Shown here piece after piece: positions 44,683 to 54,206 of a stretch of 64,000 bases of DNA (positions within the stretch are counted from its first letter, which is position 1; each line of letters starts with the position of its first letter). The position numbers and the translations under genes are program-made. Location of the stretch: positions 124,001 through 188,000 of the forward strand of contig CAVSJQ010000007.1 in NCBI GenBank assembly GCA_963728355.1, given 5' to 3'. The DNA comes from Sva-07 sp963728355. Lineage in GTDB: Bacteria; Actinomycetota; Acidimicrobiia; Acidimicrobiales; Ilumatobacteraceae. The notes under the pieces are model-generated. The model searched no databases, was not told the DNA's origin, and worked only from the letters and a program-made list of their open reading frames with translations.

Positions 44683-45743
44683 CTACCGGTTGATGAATAG
44701 ATCGGTGGTGCCAAGAGCCGCGGAGCAACTGCGGATGCGGGCCTGAGCATTCAGGTCGCTCACGTAGCTATTCATGCTCCCGATGGCATGGAAACCGCCC
44801 CCGAGGTCGAGGTCTTCGCCGATCGCGATTCGCTCGCCACCTTGTTGAATCACACTCGTCGTCTCTTGGTCCCACGTCGTGCCGTACTCCCAGATGATGA
44901 GCGTTCGCTGAATCGTCGAGCCGTCGGGTGACTCTGCCGCGAGGCACTCGTCCACGAGCCGCAGGGTGCCTCCAAGGGCAGCCTCCTCGACTTCTGTGCC
45001 GACGTCGAGGCGTTCTTGACCGAAGACAACCATGCCGTCGACGCCGCCGGGGTTCGTTCGAGGCGGTGCCGTTGTCTCACTGGGTTGGAGCGCCTCGAAG
45101 GTCACCCGCATGGATGCTTCTTCGTCGTCGCCGTTCGCCAGGTCGTACTCCATCGTCACCGGCACCCCGATCTCGTTGTAGTCGAGCTGGAGTATGTGGT
45201 CACCGAACTCAGGGCTGGCGAACTCTTCAATGGTGGCCAACCAGCCCGAGATGAGATCGTGGAGTTCCTCGACGGTCCATTCTGCGCGAAGCATTCCTGC
45301 GCCGTTGATGACGGGTCGATCGTTGACGCTGAGACGACACCATCCGACACGGCCGTGGTCCACTCGCAGCCTCGCGACCAGTACTTCCGGTCCTCGGCAA
45401 CATCCAGCCGATAGCTGGTGACTGCTGCGTCGGCCCATCGGGCTCGCGCCGCGTCGAGCGCTTCGGACACCGACGGTTCCGTCGGCGTCGTGTCCGGTGG
45501 CGTGGTGGACACCGGCGGCCTGACTGCCGCCGGCTCGGGTTCCGGGTAGCGGACGACATTGATCGCCACGACGCCGCCCACGACGACGAGCACGACCGCA
45601 GCCGCAGCAGCCAGCGGTCGAAGAAGACGCCGGTCGCTGACGCTGCCGCTCGAAGCACGAACGTCGTCCGGTCGGATTGGGGGCGCTGCCTGATCCAGCG
45701 CCGCCGCATGATTGCGGATGGGCTCATCCAGTTGGTGACTCAT
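44683..45743 (-). pseudogene. DUF6174-like membrane protein with a -1 frameshift
   Basis: The first frame, from ATG 45743, has a cytoplasmic segment, a membrane helix (AAAAVVLVVVGGVVAINVV), a Pro/Thr linker, and a RARWADAAVTSYRLDVAEDRK start of a DUF6174 domain. The frame then needs a -1 step at about 45278-45290 to reach WTVEELHDLISGWLATIEEF and the DUF6174 end (YNEIGVPVTMEYDLANGDDEE). A further C-terminal domain follows. The gene overlaps the ECF sigma end by 20 bp, so it was probably its anti-sigma-like membrane partner. Confidence 0.65.
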
Positions 45744-46062
45744 CGTGAACCTCCAGATGTGAACGCAGACGCGCGAGCCCGCGATCGGCGTGGGTCCGCA
45801 ACGTCGACAGCGACACGTTGAGCACGTCGGCCGCTTCTCGGAAGCTGTGGCCGTATCCGTGCACGAGCAACACGGCGGCGCGTTGCTGCTCACTCAATGT
45901 CGCGAGCGCACCGGTGAGCCCACGCCCACTCCAACGCGTGCTGAGCGGCATCGCGACCGAGCATCGGGCCGTACCAAGCCACCAACGTTCGACGAAGCGG
46001 CGCCTCCACCACGCCGAACAGCTCGTCGAAGGCCCCTTCTCCATCACTACATAGAGTCCCAC
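45724..46062 (-). pseudogene. ECF sigma factor remnant with internal deletion
   Basis: A sigma-70 region 4 is intact in one frame (ALATLSEQQRAAVLLVHGYG through VSLSTLRTHADRGLARLR). A truncated region 2 (AFDELFGVVEAPLRRTLVAW through ALEWAWAH) lies in another frame and joins region 4 directly near 45905-45925. The usual 60-70 residue core/linker between them is missing. An extra G in the CCCC/GGGG tract near 46033 could also have shifted the start. The gene cannot make a normal sigma factor. It was coupled to the DUF6174 gene. Confidence 0.65.
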
Positions 46063-46171
46063 GGGCGCCGTTCGTGCGACAGCACACCCAGCGCATCACC
46101 GGAGGCGCTCCGAGTCGGGCATCGTTCCGCTCCGACGCTCCGGCAGCGTTCAGCGGACACGTCCAACGCAC

Positions 46172-46477
46172 TATCCCGCGTCGCCACCCGAGCGGGAGAC
46201 GTCACCGGTGTGATCGACGATCATTGCGGCGGTCACGACGCCGACACGCCGTCTTGCTCTTCATCTTCGACGCGTTCTGGACGACGTCGATGATCGCGTG
46301 GGTCTGACGCTGTGGTTGCCCGATCGGAAGGGCCGATCGTGAGGAGGCTCAGGCGACCTCAGCGTGGCCACTGATCTCTGCGTCGTCGCTCCCTGTGAAG
46401 CGATCGACATCGTTGCGGCCTGGGGCCGCCGCAGACGGTCCGGGTTTCGAAGCCGCGGACCGCCTGAGCGATCGGTG
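46172..46477. other. 306-bp intergenic stretch
   Basis: No convincing gene is seen. A hairpin with stem CGATCGG (46321-46327) and CCGATCG (46333-46339) around a 5-nt loop is present. It could end the secreted-protein transcript on the minus strand, but there is no U-run. Confidence 0.35.
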
Positions 46478-47017
46478 TCAGCCGGCGAGGATCGCTGCAC
46501 AGAAGTCGTCGAACTCGCCGAAGAACGCCTCGTGCGGGCCGCTGACACTGACCACATCACCGTCCCCGTCGAACACGATTCGGCCGCTGTCATTGACCAA
46601 CACGCCGCCGGCTCCGGCGTGAGCATTCCACGGGTTGCCGACAGTGGTCGCGCCCAGCGGAGGCGTGCCGGGTGTGCTCCCAGGCGCCAACTCGAGGAAC
46701 GTGTTGTCGACCCAGCGATCTGTCACGACCGCGTCCTCGTCAGGGAGACCCCAACGGGTCGTCCCGTTGGTGTGGATCTTGGCCTGCCTCGTCTCACCGT
46801 TCTTGTCGAAGAACACCGTGACCTTGAACGACCCCTCCTCTTGAATACGCAGGTCGAAATCGCACGGGCCGGAGTCGGCAGGGATCACGAAATCGTCCGA
46901 GAACTGCCCCTCGTCCAACACGAGCGGTTTCCCCGCCGACGCCTGAGATGGCAACGCGACAGCGACAAAAGCCGCCGACGCAATGACTCCAACGGCACTT
47001 CTCGTAATCCGACTCAT
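46478..47017 (-). CDS. secreted protein of unknown function
   Basis: The 179-residue protein has a Sec signal peptide (ITRSAVGVIASAAFVAVALPSQASA) with likely cleavage after ASA near residue 27. The mature part is acidic with several aromatic strands and two cysteines (PCDFDL and DDFCAAIL) that could form a disulfide. No domain is recognised. Start ATG 47017 was chosen because the signal peptide begins there; a purine-rich AGAGAGGGG lies upstream as a possible Shine-Dalgarno. It belongs to the accessory stretch after tRNA-Val. Confidence 0.65.
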   Translation of the reverse strand: MSRITRSAVGVIASAAFVAVALPSQASAGKPLVLDEGQFSDDFVIPADSGPCDFDLRIQEEGSFKVTVFFDKNGETRQAKIHTNGTTRWGLPDEDAVVTDRWVDNTFLELAPGSTPGTPPLGATTVGNPWNAHAGAGGVLVNDSGRIVFDGDGDVVSVSGPHEAFFGEFDDFCAAILAG

Positions 47018-47541
47018 CGGATACCCCTCTCTGTCTCCCATGCGTCCCCCATTGAGCCGCACGGCACGTCACGAACCCCCACGTTCGACACGAGCCACCA
47101 TCCTCGCCGGGGTTCCCCGAGTCAAGGAAACGTGACCGGTATCACGGGACTGCTCGATATGCGCGCACGCAATCGCCGGGAACTTCACGGTGTTCAGGGA
47201 TGGTGAATGCATCGGTGCCGGCCCCCACGTCGAGTTCACGGTCGATCCCGACGGGTTCACCAACGTGCAGGAGGGCGCTGGGGCAGACACGCAGACCGGG
47301 CGCGAGCTTGCGGTCTACTGCTTCAACGGGGGCCTCAGCCGCATCCTCGTCAGGAAGCGCGAGATCCGGCCTCGCGATCGCTGGTCGGGCGAGAGCCCCA
47401 CACAACACGCGCGCCATCAGGTGTTCGAGCTGAACCGGATCGTCGATCGCTTCGCACCGGCCGGCGGGTGAGCGGGGAGCGACCAAGTTGCGTCGTGCAG
47501 TCCCGGCGCCCACCCACGGGGGAGCACTAGGGTCGGGTCCG
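47018..47541. other. 524-bp gap with one doubtful 93-codon ORF
   Basis: A GTG at 47190 opens a frame of 93 codons to 47471 on the plus strand. Its product has FRDGECIGAGPHVEFTVD and YCFNGGLSRILVRKR segments that look protein-like, but no family or start signal supports it. It may be a gene fragment. The remaining sequence shows nothing recognisable apart from the DUF3499 promoter at the end. Confidence 0.35.
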
Positions 47542-48024
47542 ATGCAACGGCTCTGCGGACGACCCGGCTGTTCCGACGTCGCGTCGGTGACGTACGGCAT
47601 GCGCCCCGAGGATCTCGTGTTCTGGATCGACGCTCTGCCCGACCCCGTCGCCGACGATGCTGCCGTGCTGTGCCGGCGCCACGCCGACGCGATGGTCGTT
47701 CCCCGGGGCTGGACACTCGACGACCTCCGCGACCCCGACCTGCACCTGTTCCGGCCGCCACTTCCCGCGCCCACACCACGCCAGCGGGCACCTCGTCAGC
47801 GCCGAGCACCTGCCATCGGCGAGCAACTCGAGTTGGGCGTCCAGCCGGACACGTCTCCCGACGTCGAACCACCTGCGGCCGATGACGCAACAGAGGATGG
47901 CGATGCCGACGTCGGACCCTGGGCCCCGTCCTTCGACGAGGCCGATGACCTCGACGGTCTCCTCTCCGCTCGGAGTCCGCTGCTGTCGAGAGCCTTCCGG
48001 ACCGCCGAACGCTCCGCCGAGTGA
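47542..48024 (+). CDS. DUF3499 family protein
   Basis: The 160-residue protein starts with the family signature CGRPGCSDVASVTY and has LCRRHADAMVVPRGWTLDD, a putative four-cysteine/histidine metal site shared by actinobacterial DUF3499 proteins. The C-terminal half is disordered and acidic. Function is unknown. ATG 47542 follows TAGGGT (47528-47533) by 8 nt. The stop overlaps the SRPBCC start by 4 nt (GTGA), so the two are coupled. Confidence 0.85.
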   Translation: MQRLCGRPGCSDVASVTYGMRPEDLVFWIDALPDPVADDAAVLCRRHADAMVVPRGWTLDDLRDPDLHLFRPPLPAPTPRQRAPRQRRAPAIGEQLELGVQPDTSPDVEPPAADDATEDGDADVGPWAPSFDEADDLDGLLSARSPLLSRAFRTAERSAE

Positions 48025-48515
48025 CATCGACGGTGCAGGCGGCGTCCATGCAGATCCAACGCGACACCGTCGTCCCCGGTCCGCCCGAGCGAGCCTTCGC
48101 ACTCGTCGACGACCTGTCGGCGTACCCGGCGTGGATGGATCTCGTGCACGACGTCGAGGAGGTCGCCGGTGATCGGCGGACATGGGAGGTCGAACTCCGC
48201 GCTCAGGTCGGCCCGTTTGCCCGGTCGAAGCGCCTCCGTATGGTCCGTACGGTCCACGATCCGGTCCGACGGGTGGTCTTCGAACGGGTCGAGGTCGACG
48301 GCCGACGACACTCGCCCTGGGTCCTCACGGCCACACTGCACCCCGACTCGCATGCCGACTCGTCCGCCGCCAGGGAGACCACGCTGACGATGACACTCAG
48401 CTATGGCGGCAACCTCTGGACGGGCGCCGTCCTCCAGAGGGTGCTCGACGACCACGTCGAGCGCGGAGCGGCTGCATTGCGCGCCCTGCTCGTCGAGCAG
48501 GACGACGCCGGCTGA
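48021..48515 (+). CDS. SRPBCC (polyketide cyclase/START-like) protein
   Basis: The 164-residue protein has the SRPBCC fold: RDTVVPGPPERAFALVDDLSAYPAWMDLVHDVEEV, then alternating strands and a C-terminal helix (LQRVLDDHVERGAAALRAL). Such proteins bind hydrophobic ligands; some are ubiquinone- or polyketide-related. GTG 48021 overlaps the DUF3499 stop. An internal ATG at 48048 is possible. The ligand is unknown. Confidence 0.8.
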   Translation: MTSTVQAASMQIQRDTVVPGPPERAFALVDDLSAYPAWMDLVHDVEEVAGDRRTWEVELRAQVGPFARSKRLRMVRTVHDPVRRVVFERVEVDGRRHSPWVLTATLHPDSHADSSAARETTLTMTLSYGGNLWTGAVLQRVLDDHVERGAAALRALLVEQDDAG

Positions 48516-48570
48516 CTTGCCGCCCGGCCATTCGTCACGTCGGCGATCGGGGTCAAGTCGTGGCCGCTGG

Positions 48571-49983
48571 ATGACGATGAATGAAGTGGCCGGCCGAACT
48601 GCCGGTGTCCCGACGGCAATGCCAACTACCATCTCGCCCATCGCCACCCCGCACGACGCCCCTTCGTTCGATCGCCGCGTCCGTCGCCGGACGAGTGTCT
48701 GGCGCGCCGTTGCGGCTGCGGTGACGGCGTGTGCGGCCATCACCGGCGTCGCAGCGGTCGTCCCCGCCGATGCGACGGCGCAGACCAGCGACGACGCCGC
48801 TCGCCAGGCAGCCCGGGAGATCCAGGCCGCCCGCGACCGCGCGAACGCCGCCGCCGATGCGTACTTCCAGGCGCAGTCCGAACTCGAGGTGCTGGAGGAC
48901 GAGGCGGTCGGGATGGAACGCCGGACCGAGGCCATCGAGCGACGAGTCGACCAGCTGCGCCGTGACGTGCAGGCGGTGGCAGTCGCCCGGTTCGCCACCA
49001 GCGGCGCCGAAGGCATCCCGCTGCTGACCGGCATGCAGGCGCCCAAGGACCAGGTCCAGGCCGACGTCCTCGTCGACGTGGTCACGAACGCCGGCAGCAG
49101 TTCGATCGACGAGTACGAATCGGCACAGAAGGAACTCGAGGCCCAGCGCGCAGAGCTCGCCCGCCAACGACAGGCGATCGAGGACCAACAGGAGTTGTTC
49201 ACCCAGTTGCAGTCCGATGCCGAAGCCGAGGTGAAACGCCTCCGCGAGATCGAGGAGCAGCGCCTCACGGACGAAGCGGTCCGTCAGGCGCTCGCCGAGC
49301 AGCAGGCAGCGATCGTCGCCAAGCTCGAGGAGGTCGAACTCCGCACCGCCGAGGCAGCGGCGCGTGCCCAGCCGAATCCCGGCATCGCCGCTGCCCAGGC
49401 CGCGGCCGAGGCAGCGGCCCAGGCTGCAGCCGATCCGGATGCCGCCGACAACGCCGATGCGGCCATCGCGGCCGACGCCGGGGCCGGTGCGGCGCCCAGG
49501 TCGTCGGGTGCATCGGGCGGTACCAGCGGGGGTCGCACGGGTACGGGCGGCGCCGGCAGCGTCCCGATCGGAGTCGTCAACGGAGCGGTCTACATCGATG
49601 CCATCCTGTGTCCGATGAACGGCTCGGCGTACGGCGACAGTTGGGGTGCGCCGCGATCCGGTGGACGCAGCCACGAGGGCGTCGACATGCTCGCGCCGAT
49701 GGGGACGCCGATCTACGCCGTCGTCAGTGGCGTCGTGAACTTCAAGCAGAACCGCTTGGGCGGCAACGCCGCGTCGCTGGTGGGCGACAACGGCAACCGC
49801 TACTACTACGCCCACTTCTCGTCGTATGAGGGGGCGAGTCGCCGGGTCACGCAGGGCGACGTGATCGGGTACAACGGCGACACCGGAAACGCGACCGGGA
49901 CGCCGCACCTGCACTTCGAGATCCACCCCGGCGGCGGGCTCGCAGTGAACCCGACGCCGTCCGTGCGAGTCGCCGGCTGCTGA
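48571..49983 (+). CDS. M23 (LytM) peptidase with N-terminal coiled coil
   Basis: The 470-residue protein has a signal segment (VAAAVTACAAITGVAAVVPA), a long coiled coil (about residues 70-280, many Glu/Gln/Ala), an Ala/Gly-rich linker, and a LytM domain with HxxxD (His368, Asp372) and HxH (His446, His448) zinc motifs. This is the EnvC/NlpD-like layout of a peptidoglycan hydrolase or activator in cell division. ATG 48571 and 48577 are close alternatives. No TAnnnT box is clear. Confidence 0.85.
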   Translation: MTMNEVAGRTAGVPTAMPTTISPIATPHDAPSFDRRVRRRTSVWRAVAAAVTACAAITGVAAVVPADATAQTSDDAARQAAREIQAARDRANAAADAYFQAQSELEVLEDEAVGMERRTEAIERRVDQLRRDVQAVAVARFATSGAEGIPLLTGMQAPKDQVQADVLVDVVTNAGSSSIDEYESAQKELEAQRAELARQRQAIEDQQELFTQLQSDAEAEVKRLREIEEQRLTDEAVRQALAEQQAAIVAKLEEVELRTAEAAARAQPNPGIAAAQAAAEAAAQAAADPDAADNADAAIAADAGAGAAPRSSGASGGTSGGRTGTGGAGSVPIGVVNGAVYIDAILCPMNGSAYGDSWGAPRSGGRSHEGVDMLAPMGTPIYAVVSGVVNFKQNRLGGNAASLVGDNGNRYYYAHFSSYEGASRRVTQGDVIGYNGDTGNATGTPHLHFEIHPGGGLAVNPTPSVRVAGC

Positions 49984-50016
49984 GCGGTCCGTACCCGCGA
50001 CCTAACCTGACGGGCG

Positions 50017-50964
50017 ATGGGGACCTCCGCGGTGGGCACCGAGCTCTCGATGATGCTGTCGCAGCTGCTCGGCGGCGCAGAGATCGCCGATCTGCACCGG
50101 CTCTCGGGTGGGGCGTCGCGCGAGACCTGGCGCTTCACCGCCGACGGCCGGGCCCTCATCCTGCAGCGTCAGCGGTCCGGCGACCAACGCAACATGCTGG
50201 TCGAGGCAGGCGTGGTGGGCGCAGCGCGGCGCGGCAATGTCCCGGTTCCCGAACTGATCGCTGCCCGGCGGCGCGATGACGGGATGGCGTTCATGGTGCT
50301 CGAAGCGATCGACGGCGAGACCATCGCCCGCAAGATCCAACGCGACGACGACTACGCCGACGCCCGCCCTCGGCTGGTGCCCGATCTCGGCCACGCGCTG
50401 GCCAGGATCCATGCGCTCGATCCCGAGGGGATCGAGGGGCTGGAGGCGACCGATCAGCTCGCCTACTACACCGACGTCCTCGACTCGCTCGGGCAACCCC
50501 ATCCGGTGCTCGAACTGGTGCGGAACTGGCTGGTCGACACGCGCCCGCTCTCGCAACGCACCTGCGTGGTCCACGGAGACTTCCGCCTCGGCAACGTGAT
50601 CGTCGGCCCCGACGGTCTGCGTGCCGTGATCGACTGGGAACTCGCCCACCTCGGCGACCCGATGGAGGATCTCGGCTGGCTCTGCGTCAAGGCCTGGAGG
50701 TTCGGTGGTCGTGCTCCGGTGGCCGGCCTCGGCGAGTACGAGGAACTCTTCGCGGCGTACGAGGAGGCCGGCGGTCGAGCCGTCGATCCGACGGTGGTGC
50801 ACTGGTGGGAGGTGCTCGGCACCTGGAAGTGGGCGGTGATGTGCATCCTCCAGGCCAGCGTGCACCTCAGCGGGGCGACTCGGAGTCACGAGCTGGCCGC
50901 GATCGGACGGCGGGTGTGCGAGAACGAGTTCGACCTCCTCACCTCGTTGGAAGGACGGTGGTGA
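50017..50964 (+). CDS. phosphotransferase-family (APH/ACAD10-like) protein
   Basis: The 315-residue kinase-like protein has the nucleotide loop (LSGGASRETWRF), the catalytic VHGDFRLGN motif, and IDWELAHLGDP as the Mg-binding Asp. It resembles the phosphotransferases beside acyl-CoA dehydrogenases in actinobacteria, suggested to activate hydroxyacyl-CoAs. Antibiotic resistance is unlikely. TAACCT (50003-50008) ends 8 nt before ATG 50017. Its stop overlaps the DUF6285 gene start by 4 nt. Confidence 0.8.
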   Translation: MGTSAVGTELSMMLSQLLGGAEIADLHRLSGGASRETWRFTADGRALILQRQRSGDQRNMLVEAGVVGAARRGNVPVPELIAARRRDDGMAFMVLEAIDGETIARKIQRDDDYADARPRLVPDLGHALARIHALDPEGIEGLEATDQLAYYTDVLDSLGQPHPVLELVRNWLVDTRPLSQRTCVVHGDFRLGNVIVGPDGLRAVIDWELAHLGDPMEDLGWLCVKAWRFGGRAPVAGLGEYEELFAAYEEAGGRAVDPTVVHWWEVLGTWKWAVMCILQASVHLSGATRSHELAAIGRRVCENEFDLLTSLEGRW

Positions 50965-51311
50965 CCATGGCCGCGCCCCACGATGCCCCGAGTGCCTCCG
51001 AGTTGCTGGAAGCGGTTCGTGAATGGATCGACCGCGAGGTGATCGCCTCCACCGATGGCCGGTTGCGGTTCCACGCCCGTGTGGCGTCGAACGTCCTGGC
51101 GATGGTCGAACGCGAGATCGAGCTGGGTCCGGCTCAGGCAGCGGCGCACGCAGAACGGCTGAATCGTCTCGGCGTGTCCGATGACGCGGAACTCGCCGCG
51201 GCCATCCGTGATCGCCGCTTCGACGATCGAGCGGTCGAGCTCCGCGCGCTGCTCTTCGAGACGGTCGTCGACAAGGTGGCCGTCGCCAACCCCGGCTACC
51301 TCGAGCGCTGA
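50961..51311 (+). CDS. DUF6285 protein
   Basis: The 116-residue protein is mostly helical and acidic (ASELLEAVREWIDREVIAST, LRFHARVASNVLAMVEREIEL). It matches the DUF6285 family found coupled to the phosphotransferase gene. Function is unknown; the pairing suggests a partner or second subunit. GTG 50961 overlaps the upstream stop (GTGA); ATG 50967 is the alternative. Confidence 0.75.
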   Translation: MTMAAPHDAPSASELLEAVREWIDREVIASTDGRLRFHARVASNVLAMVEREIELGPAQAAAHAERLNRLGVSDDAELAAAIRDRRFDDRAVELRALLFETVVDKVAVANPGYLER

Positions 51312-51321
51312 CGGCTCCTGG

Positions 51322-52377
51322 TCACCGACGCTGTCGGCGGGGCGCGTCGAGCGTGACGGGCTGCCCAGCGGCGAGCTGGCCGCACGCGGCGTCGATGTCG
51401 GTGCCGCGGTTGCGCCGCACGGTGGCGTTGGCGCCCAGGGACTCGAGCAGGTCGCGGAACGCGTCCACCCGGCGCAGCGGTGTCCCGGTGGCCGGGTAGC
51501 CCGGCGTGGGATTCAGGGGGATCAGGTTCACGTGAGCGTGCGGGCTCAGGCGTCGGCACAGCGCGGCGAGCTCGCGGGCATCGCTGTCGCGGTCGTTGAC
51601 GCCGTCGATCATCGCCCATTCGAAGCTGACCCGCCGGCGCTTGACGTCGAGGTAGTCCTCGCACGCGTCCATCAGATCGGCGATCGGGTAGCGGCGGTTG
51701 ATCGGCACCAGTTCGTCCCGCAACGCGTCGTTGGCGGCGTGCAGCGAGACGGCGAGGTTGACGGGCAGCGAACGCTGCGCGAGCGAGCGGATCCCGGGGA
51801 TGATGCCGACGGTCGAGATCGTGATGTGTCGAGCGGACAGTCCCAGGTCGTCGTGGAAGCGTTCGGTTGCGGTCCACACCGCATCGAGGTTGGCCATCGG
51901 CTCGCCCATGCCCATGAACACGATGTTGCTCACGCGGCGGCCGAGCTGTCTTGCCCGTTGCGACGCTCGCACCACCTGCTCGACGATCTCGCCGACCGAG
52001 AGGTGTCGGGTGAACCCGGCCTGCCCGGTAGCGCAGAACCCACAGGCCATCGCACATCCCGCCTGGCTGCTCACGCACACCGTCGCCCGGTCGGCATACA
52101 GCATCAGCACGGTCTCAACCCTGCTGGCGCCGTCGAGCTCCCACAGGAACTTGATCGTGTCACCGTTGTCGCTGACCGACTCGGTGACGGCAACGAGCGC
52201 GTCGGGCAGCTCGTCGTCGAGGCGCGCCCGCAGCGACTTGGGCAGGTTGGTGATGTCGACAGGATCGGCCAGCTGCCCGTACAGCCCGTCCCAGAGCTGA
52301 TCGAGCCGATAGCGCGGCTCGCCGGTGAGGACCTCGCCGAGCTGCTCTCGTGTCAGGTCGTAGCGGGTCGAGGCCAT
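51322..52377 (-). CDS. rlmN: 23S rRNA (adenine-C2)-methyltransferase RlmN
   Basis: The 351-residue radical SAM enzyme methylates A2503 of 23S rRNA and A37 of some tRNAs. It has the 4Fe-4S motif CAMACGFC, GMGEPMANLD, and the late RRNRGTDIDAACGQL with a conserved cysteine. The C-terminal DAPRRQRR is basic. ATG 52377 is 8 nt after the stop of the oligopeptidase gene, so it is the third gene of the mshD operon. Confidence 0.95.
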   Translation of the reverse strand: MASTRYDLTREQLGEVLTGEPRYRLDQLWDGLYGQLADPVDITNLPKSLRARLDDELPDALVAVTESVSDNGDTIKFLWELDGASRVETVLMLYADRATVCVSSQAGCAMACGFCATGQAGFTRHLSVGEIVEQVVRASQRARQLGRRVSNIVFMGMGEPMANLDAVWTATERFHDDLGLSARHITISTVGIIPGIRSLAQRSLPVNLAVSLHAANDALRDELVPINRRYPIADLMDACEDYLDVKRRRVSFEWAMIDGVNDRDSDARELAALCRRLSPHAHVNLIPLNPTPGYPATGTPLRRVDAFRDLLESLGANATVRRNRGTDIDAACGQLAAGQPVTLDAPRRQRR

Positions 52378-52385
52378 GTCACCGG

Positions 52386-54206
52386 TCAGTCCGCCACCGT
52401 CGTTGCCAGGGCCACGTACTCGTCGATCCGGGCGCGCACCACGTCGAGGCTGGCGACCCAGAAGTCCTCGGAGGTGACGTCGAGACCGAAGGCTGCGCCG
52501 AGCTCTTCGGCGGTGTCCATGCCCGCACGCGACAGCAGATCCTCGTAGCCGGCGCGGAAGCGCTCGGGGTCGCGCTGGTACTCGGCGAACAGCCCGAGCC
52601 CGAACAGCAATCCGTACGTGTACGGCCAGTTGTAGAAGTGCGAGCCGTAGTAGTGCGGCTTGAGCAACCACATGTACGGATGTGCCGTCGACTGATCGAT
52701 GCCGTCGCCGTAGGCCTCGGCCTGGGCGGCGGTCATCATGTCGCAGAGTTCGGCTGCGCTGACCGTGCGCCGTGGGCGCCGATCGAAGAGCTCGCTCTCG
52801 AACAGGAACCGCGAACGGATGTCGACGATCACCTGGTTCGTGCCGACGAGGTCGACGTCGAGTTGGGCGAGGCGTTCGGCGCCGTCCAACCGTGCGAGGC
52901 CCTCCTCGACCACGAGGGTCTCGCAGAAGATGCTGGCGGTCTCCGCCAGCGCCATCGGAAGCTGACGCTGGAGTGCCGTGCGTCCGGCCAACGTCGTGTT
53001 GTGGTAGGCGTGGCCGAGTTCGTGCGCGGCCGTCTGTGTCGAGTCCATCGAGCCCGACCAGTTGAGCAGCACCAGGGAACGGTCGTCGACGAAGCGGGCG
53101 CAGAACGCGCCGCCGGTCTTGCCGTCGCGTGGCGCGGCATCGATCCACGCCCCGTCGAGCGCCCGGTCGACCAGACCACCGAGCGACTCGCTGTAGTCGC
53201 CGAACGCATGACGCACGATCTCGACGCCCTCGGCCCAGGACACGCCGCCAGCCGATCCCGGAAGGGGCGCGGCCAGGTCCCACCATGGCAGACCGCGGTC
53301 GGATCCGTGGCCGTGGAGCGCCGCCTTGGCCCGCATCCAGCGCCGGAGATCGGGTAGGGATGCGCTGACCGCCGCCTGCATCGCGTCGAAGGTCGTGCGG
53401 CTCACGCTGTTGGCGAACAGCGATGCATCGACCGGCGACGTCCAGCCGCGGCGACGGTTGAGAGCGATCGCTTCGCCCTTGATCGCGTTGATCGCCGCAG
53501 CCACGGGCACCTCCGCGGTCGGCCAGGTGCGCAGCTCCGCTTCGTAGGCGGCCCGGCGGACGGTCTCATCGGGGTCGTTGGCCAACCCTCGCACGGTCGT
53601 CATCGGCAGTGAGCTCGAGCCGTTCGGAAGATCGACGACGGCGGTGAGTTGGGATGTGACGTCGGCCTGCAGGCGGCCCCACGCCGACGAGCCGGTGAGC
53701 GACAGCTCCGCTGCGAGGTGTTCTTCCGTTTCGCTCATCTGGTGGAGCGCCCGCGCCGCCATCCGTCGCAGCGGGCCGAGATGGTCGTGCGCCTCGGCGC
53801 TCACGGCCGCCAGGTCGTCGACGCCGAGCGCCGCCACCCAGTCAGCGAGGCGCGACGAGAGCGGTCGCAACGTGGCGTCGAGCTGCCTGATCTCGCTGAA
53901 CAGCGCCTGTGCCCGCTCGTTGCGCGAGTCGGTGGCGACGGTGGCGTAGACGTAGACGCGCAGCAGGTTGACGTCGTCGGTGACGCGGTTGAAGTCGCAC
54001 AGCGCCTGGTCGGCGGCGGATCCGTCGGCAGCGGTGACCGGGCGATGCGGAACGGCACGTATCCCGAGTTCGTCGAACAGCGCAACGAGGCGCTGGGCAT
54101 CGGCGCCGGCACGCTCCAGGGCGTCGGCGAACGATCGCGCATCGAGCGACTCGTGAACGTCGGCGACGCTCCAACGCGGCAGGGCCAGGTCGTCGGTGGT
54201 CGTCAC
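52386..54206 (-). CDS. M3-family oligoendopeptidase (PepF-like)
   Basis: The 606-residue zinc metallopeptidase has HELGH (His395, Glu396, His399) and a downstream glutamate in ETASIFCETL. It should cleave short peptides in the cytoplasm. A GTG start at 54206 overlaps the mshD stop by 4 nt. TTDDLALPRWSVADVH is the family N-terminus. The placement between mshD and rlmN shows no functional link beyond co-expression. Confidence 0.9.
   Translation of the reverse strand: MTTTDDLALPRWSVADVHESLDARSFADALERAGADAQRLVALFDELGIRAVPHRPVTAADGSAADQALCDFNRVTDDVNLLRVYVYATVATDSRNERAQALFSEIRQLDATLRPLSSRLADWVAALGVDDLAAVSAEAHDHLGPLRRMAARALHQMSETEEHLAAELSLTGSSAWGRLQADVTSQLTAVVDLPNGSSSLPMTTVRGLANDPDETVRRAAYEAELRTWPTAEVPVAAAINAIKGEAIALNRRRGWTSPVDASLFANSVSRTTFDAMQAAVSASLPDLRRWMRAKAALHGHGSDRGLPWWDLAAPLPGSAGGVSWAEGVEIVRHAFGDYSESLGGLVDRALDGAWIDAAPRDGKTGGAFCARFVDDRSLVLLNWSGSMDSTQTAAHELGHAYHNTTLAGRTALQRQLPMALAETASIFCETLVVEEGLARLDGAERLAQLDVDLVGTNQVIVDIRSRFLFESELFDRRPRRTVSAAELCDMMTAAQAEAYGDGIDQSTAHPYMWLLKPHYYGSHFYNWPYTYGLLFGLGLFAEYQRDPERFRAGYEDLLSRAGMDTAEELGAAFGLDVTSEDFWVASLDVVRARIDEYVALATTVAD

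Noticed and set aside
46261..46626. Minus-strand 121-codon open frame
   Set aside because: It overlaps the secreted protein gene on the same strand in another frame and has biased composition.
47190..47471. 93-codon ORF as a confident gene
   Set aside because: There is no family, no start signal and no operon link. It is only mentioned in the gap entry.
44406..47541. Integrated element with att sites at tRNA-Val
   Set aside because: No integrase and no second copy of the tRNA 3' end was found in the window, so only the looser idea of an accessory region is kept.
50017..50964. Aminoglycoside resistance
   Set aside because: The kinase fold is shared, but the sequence style and DUF6285 partner fit the acyl-CoA-linked phosphotransferase group.
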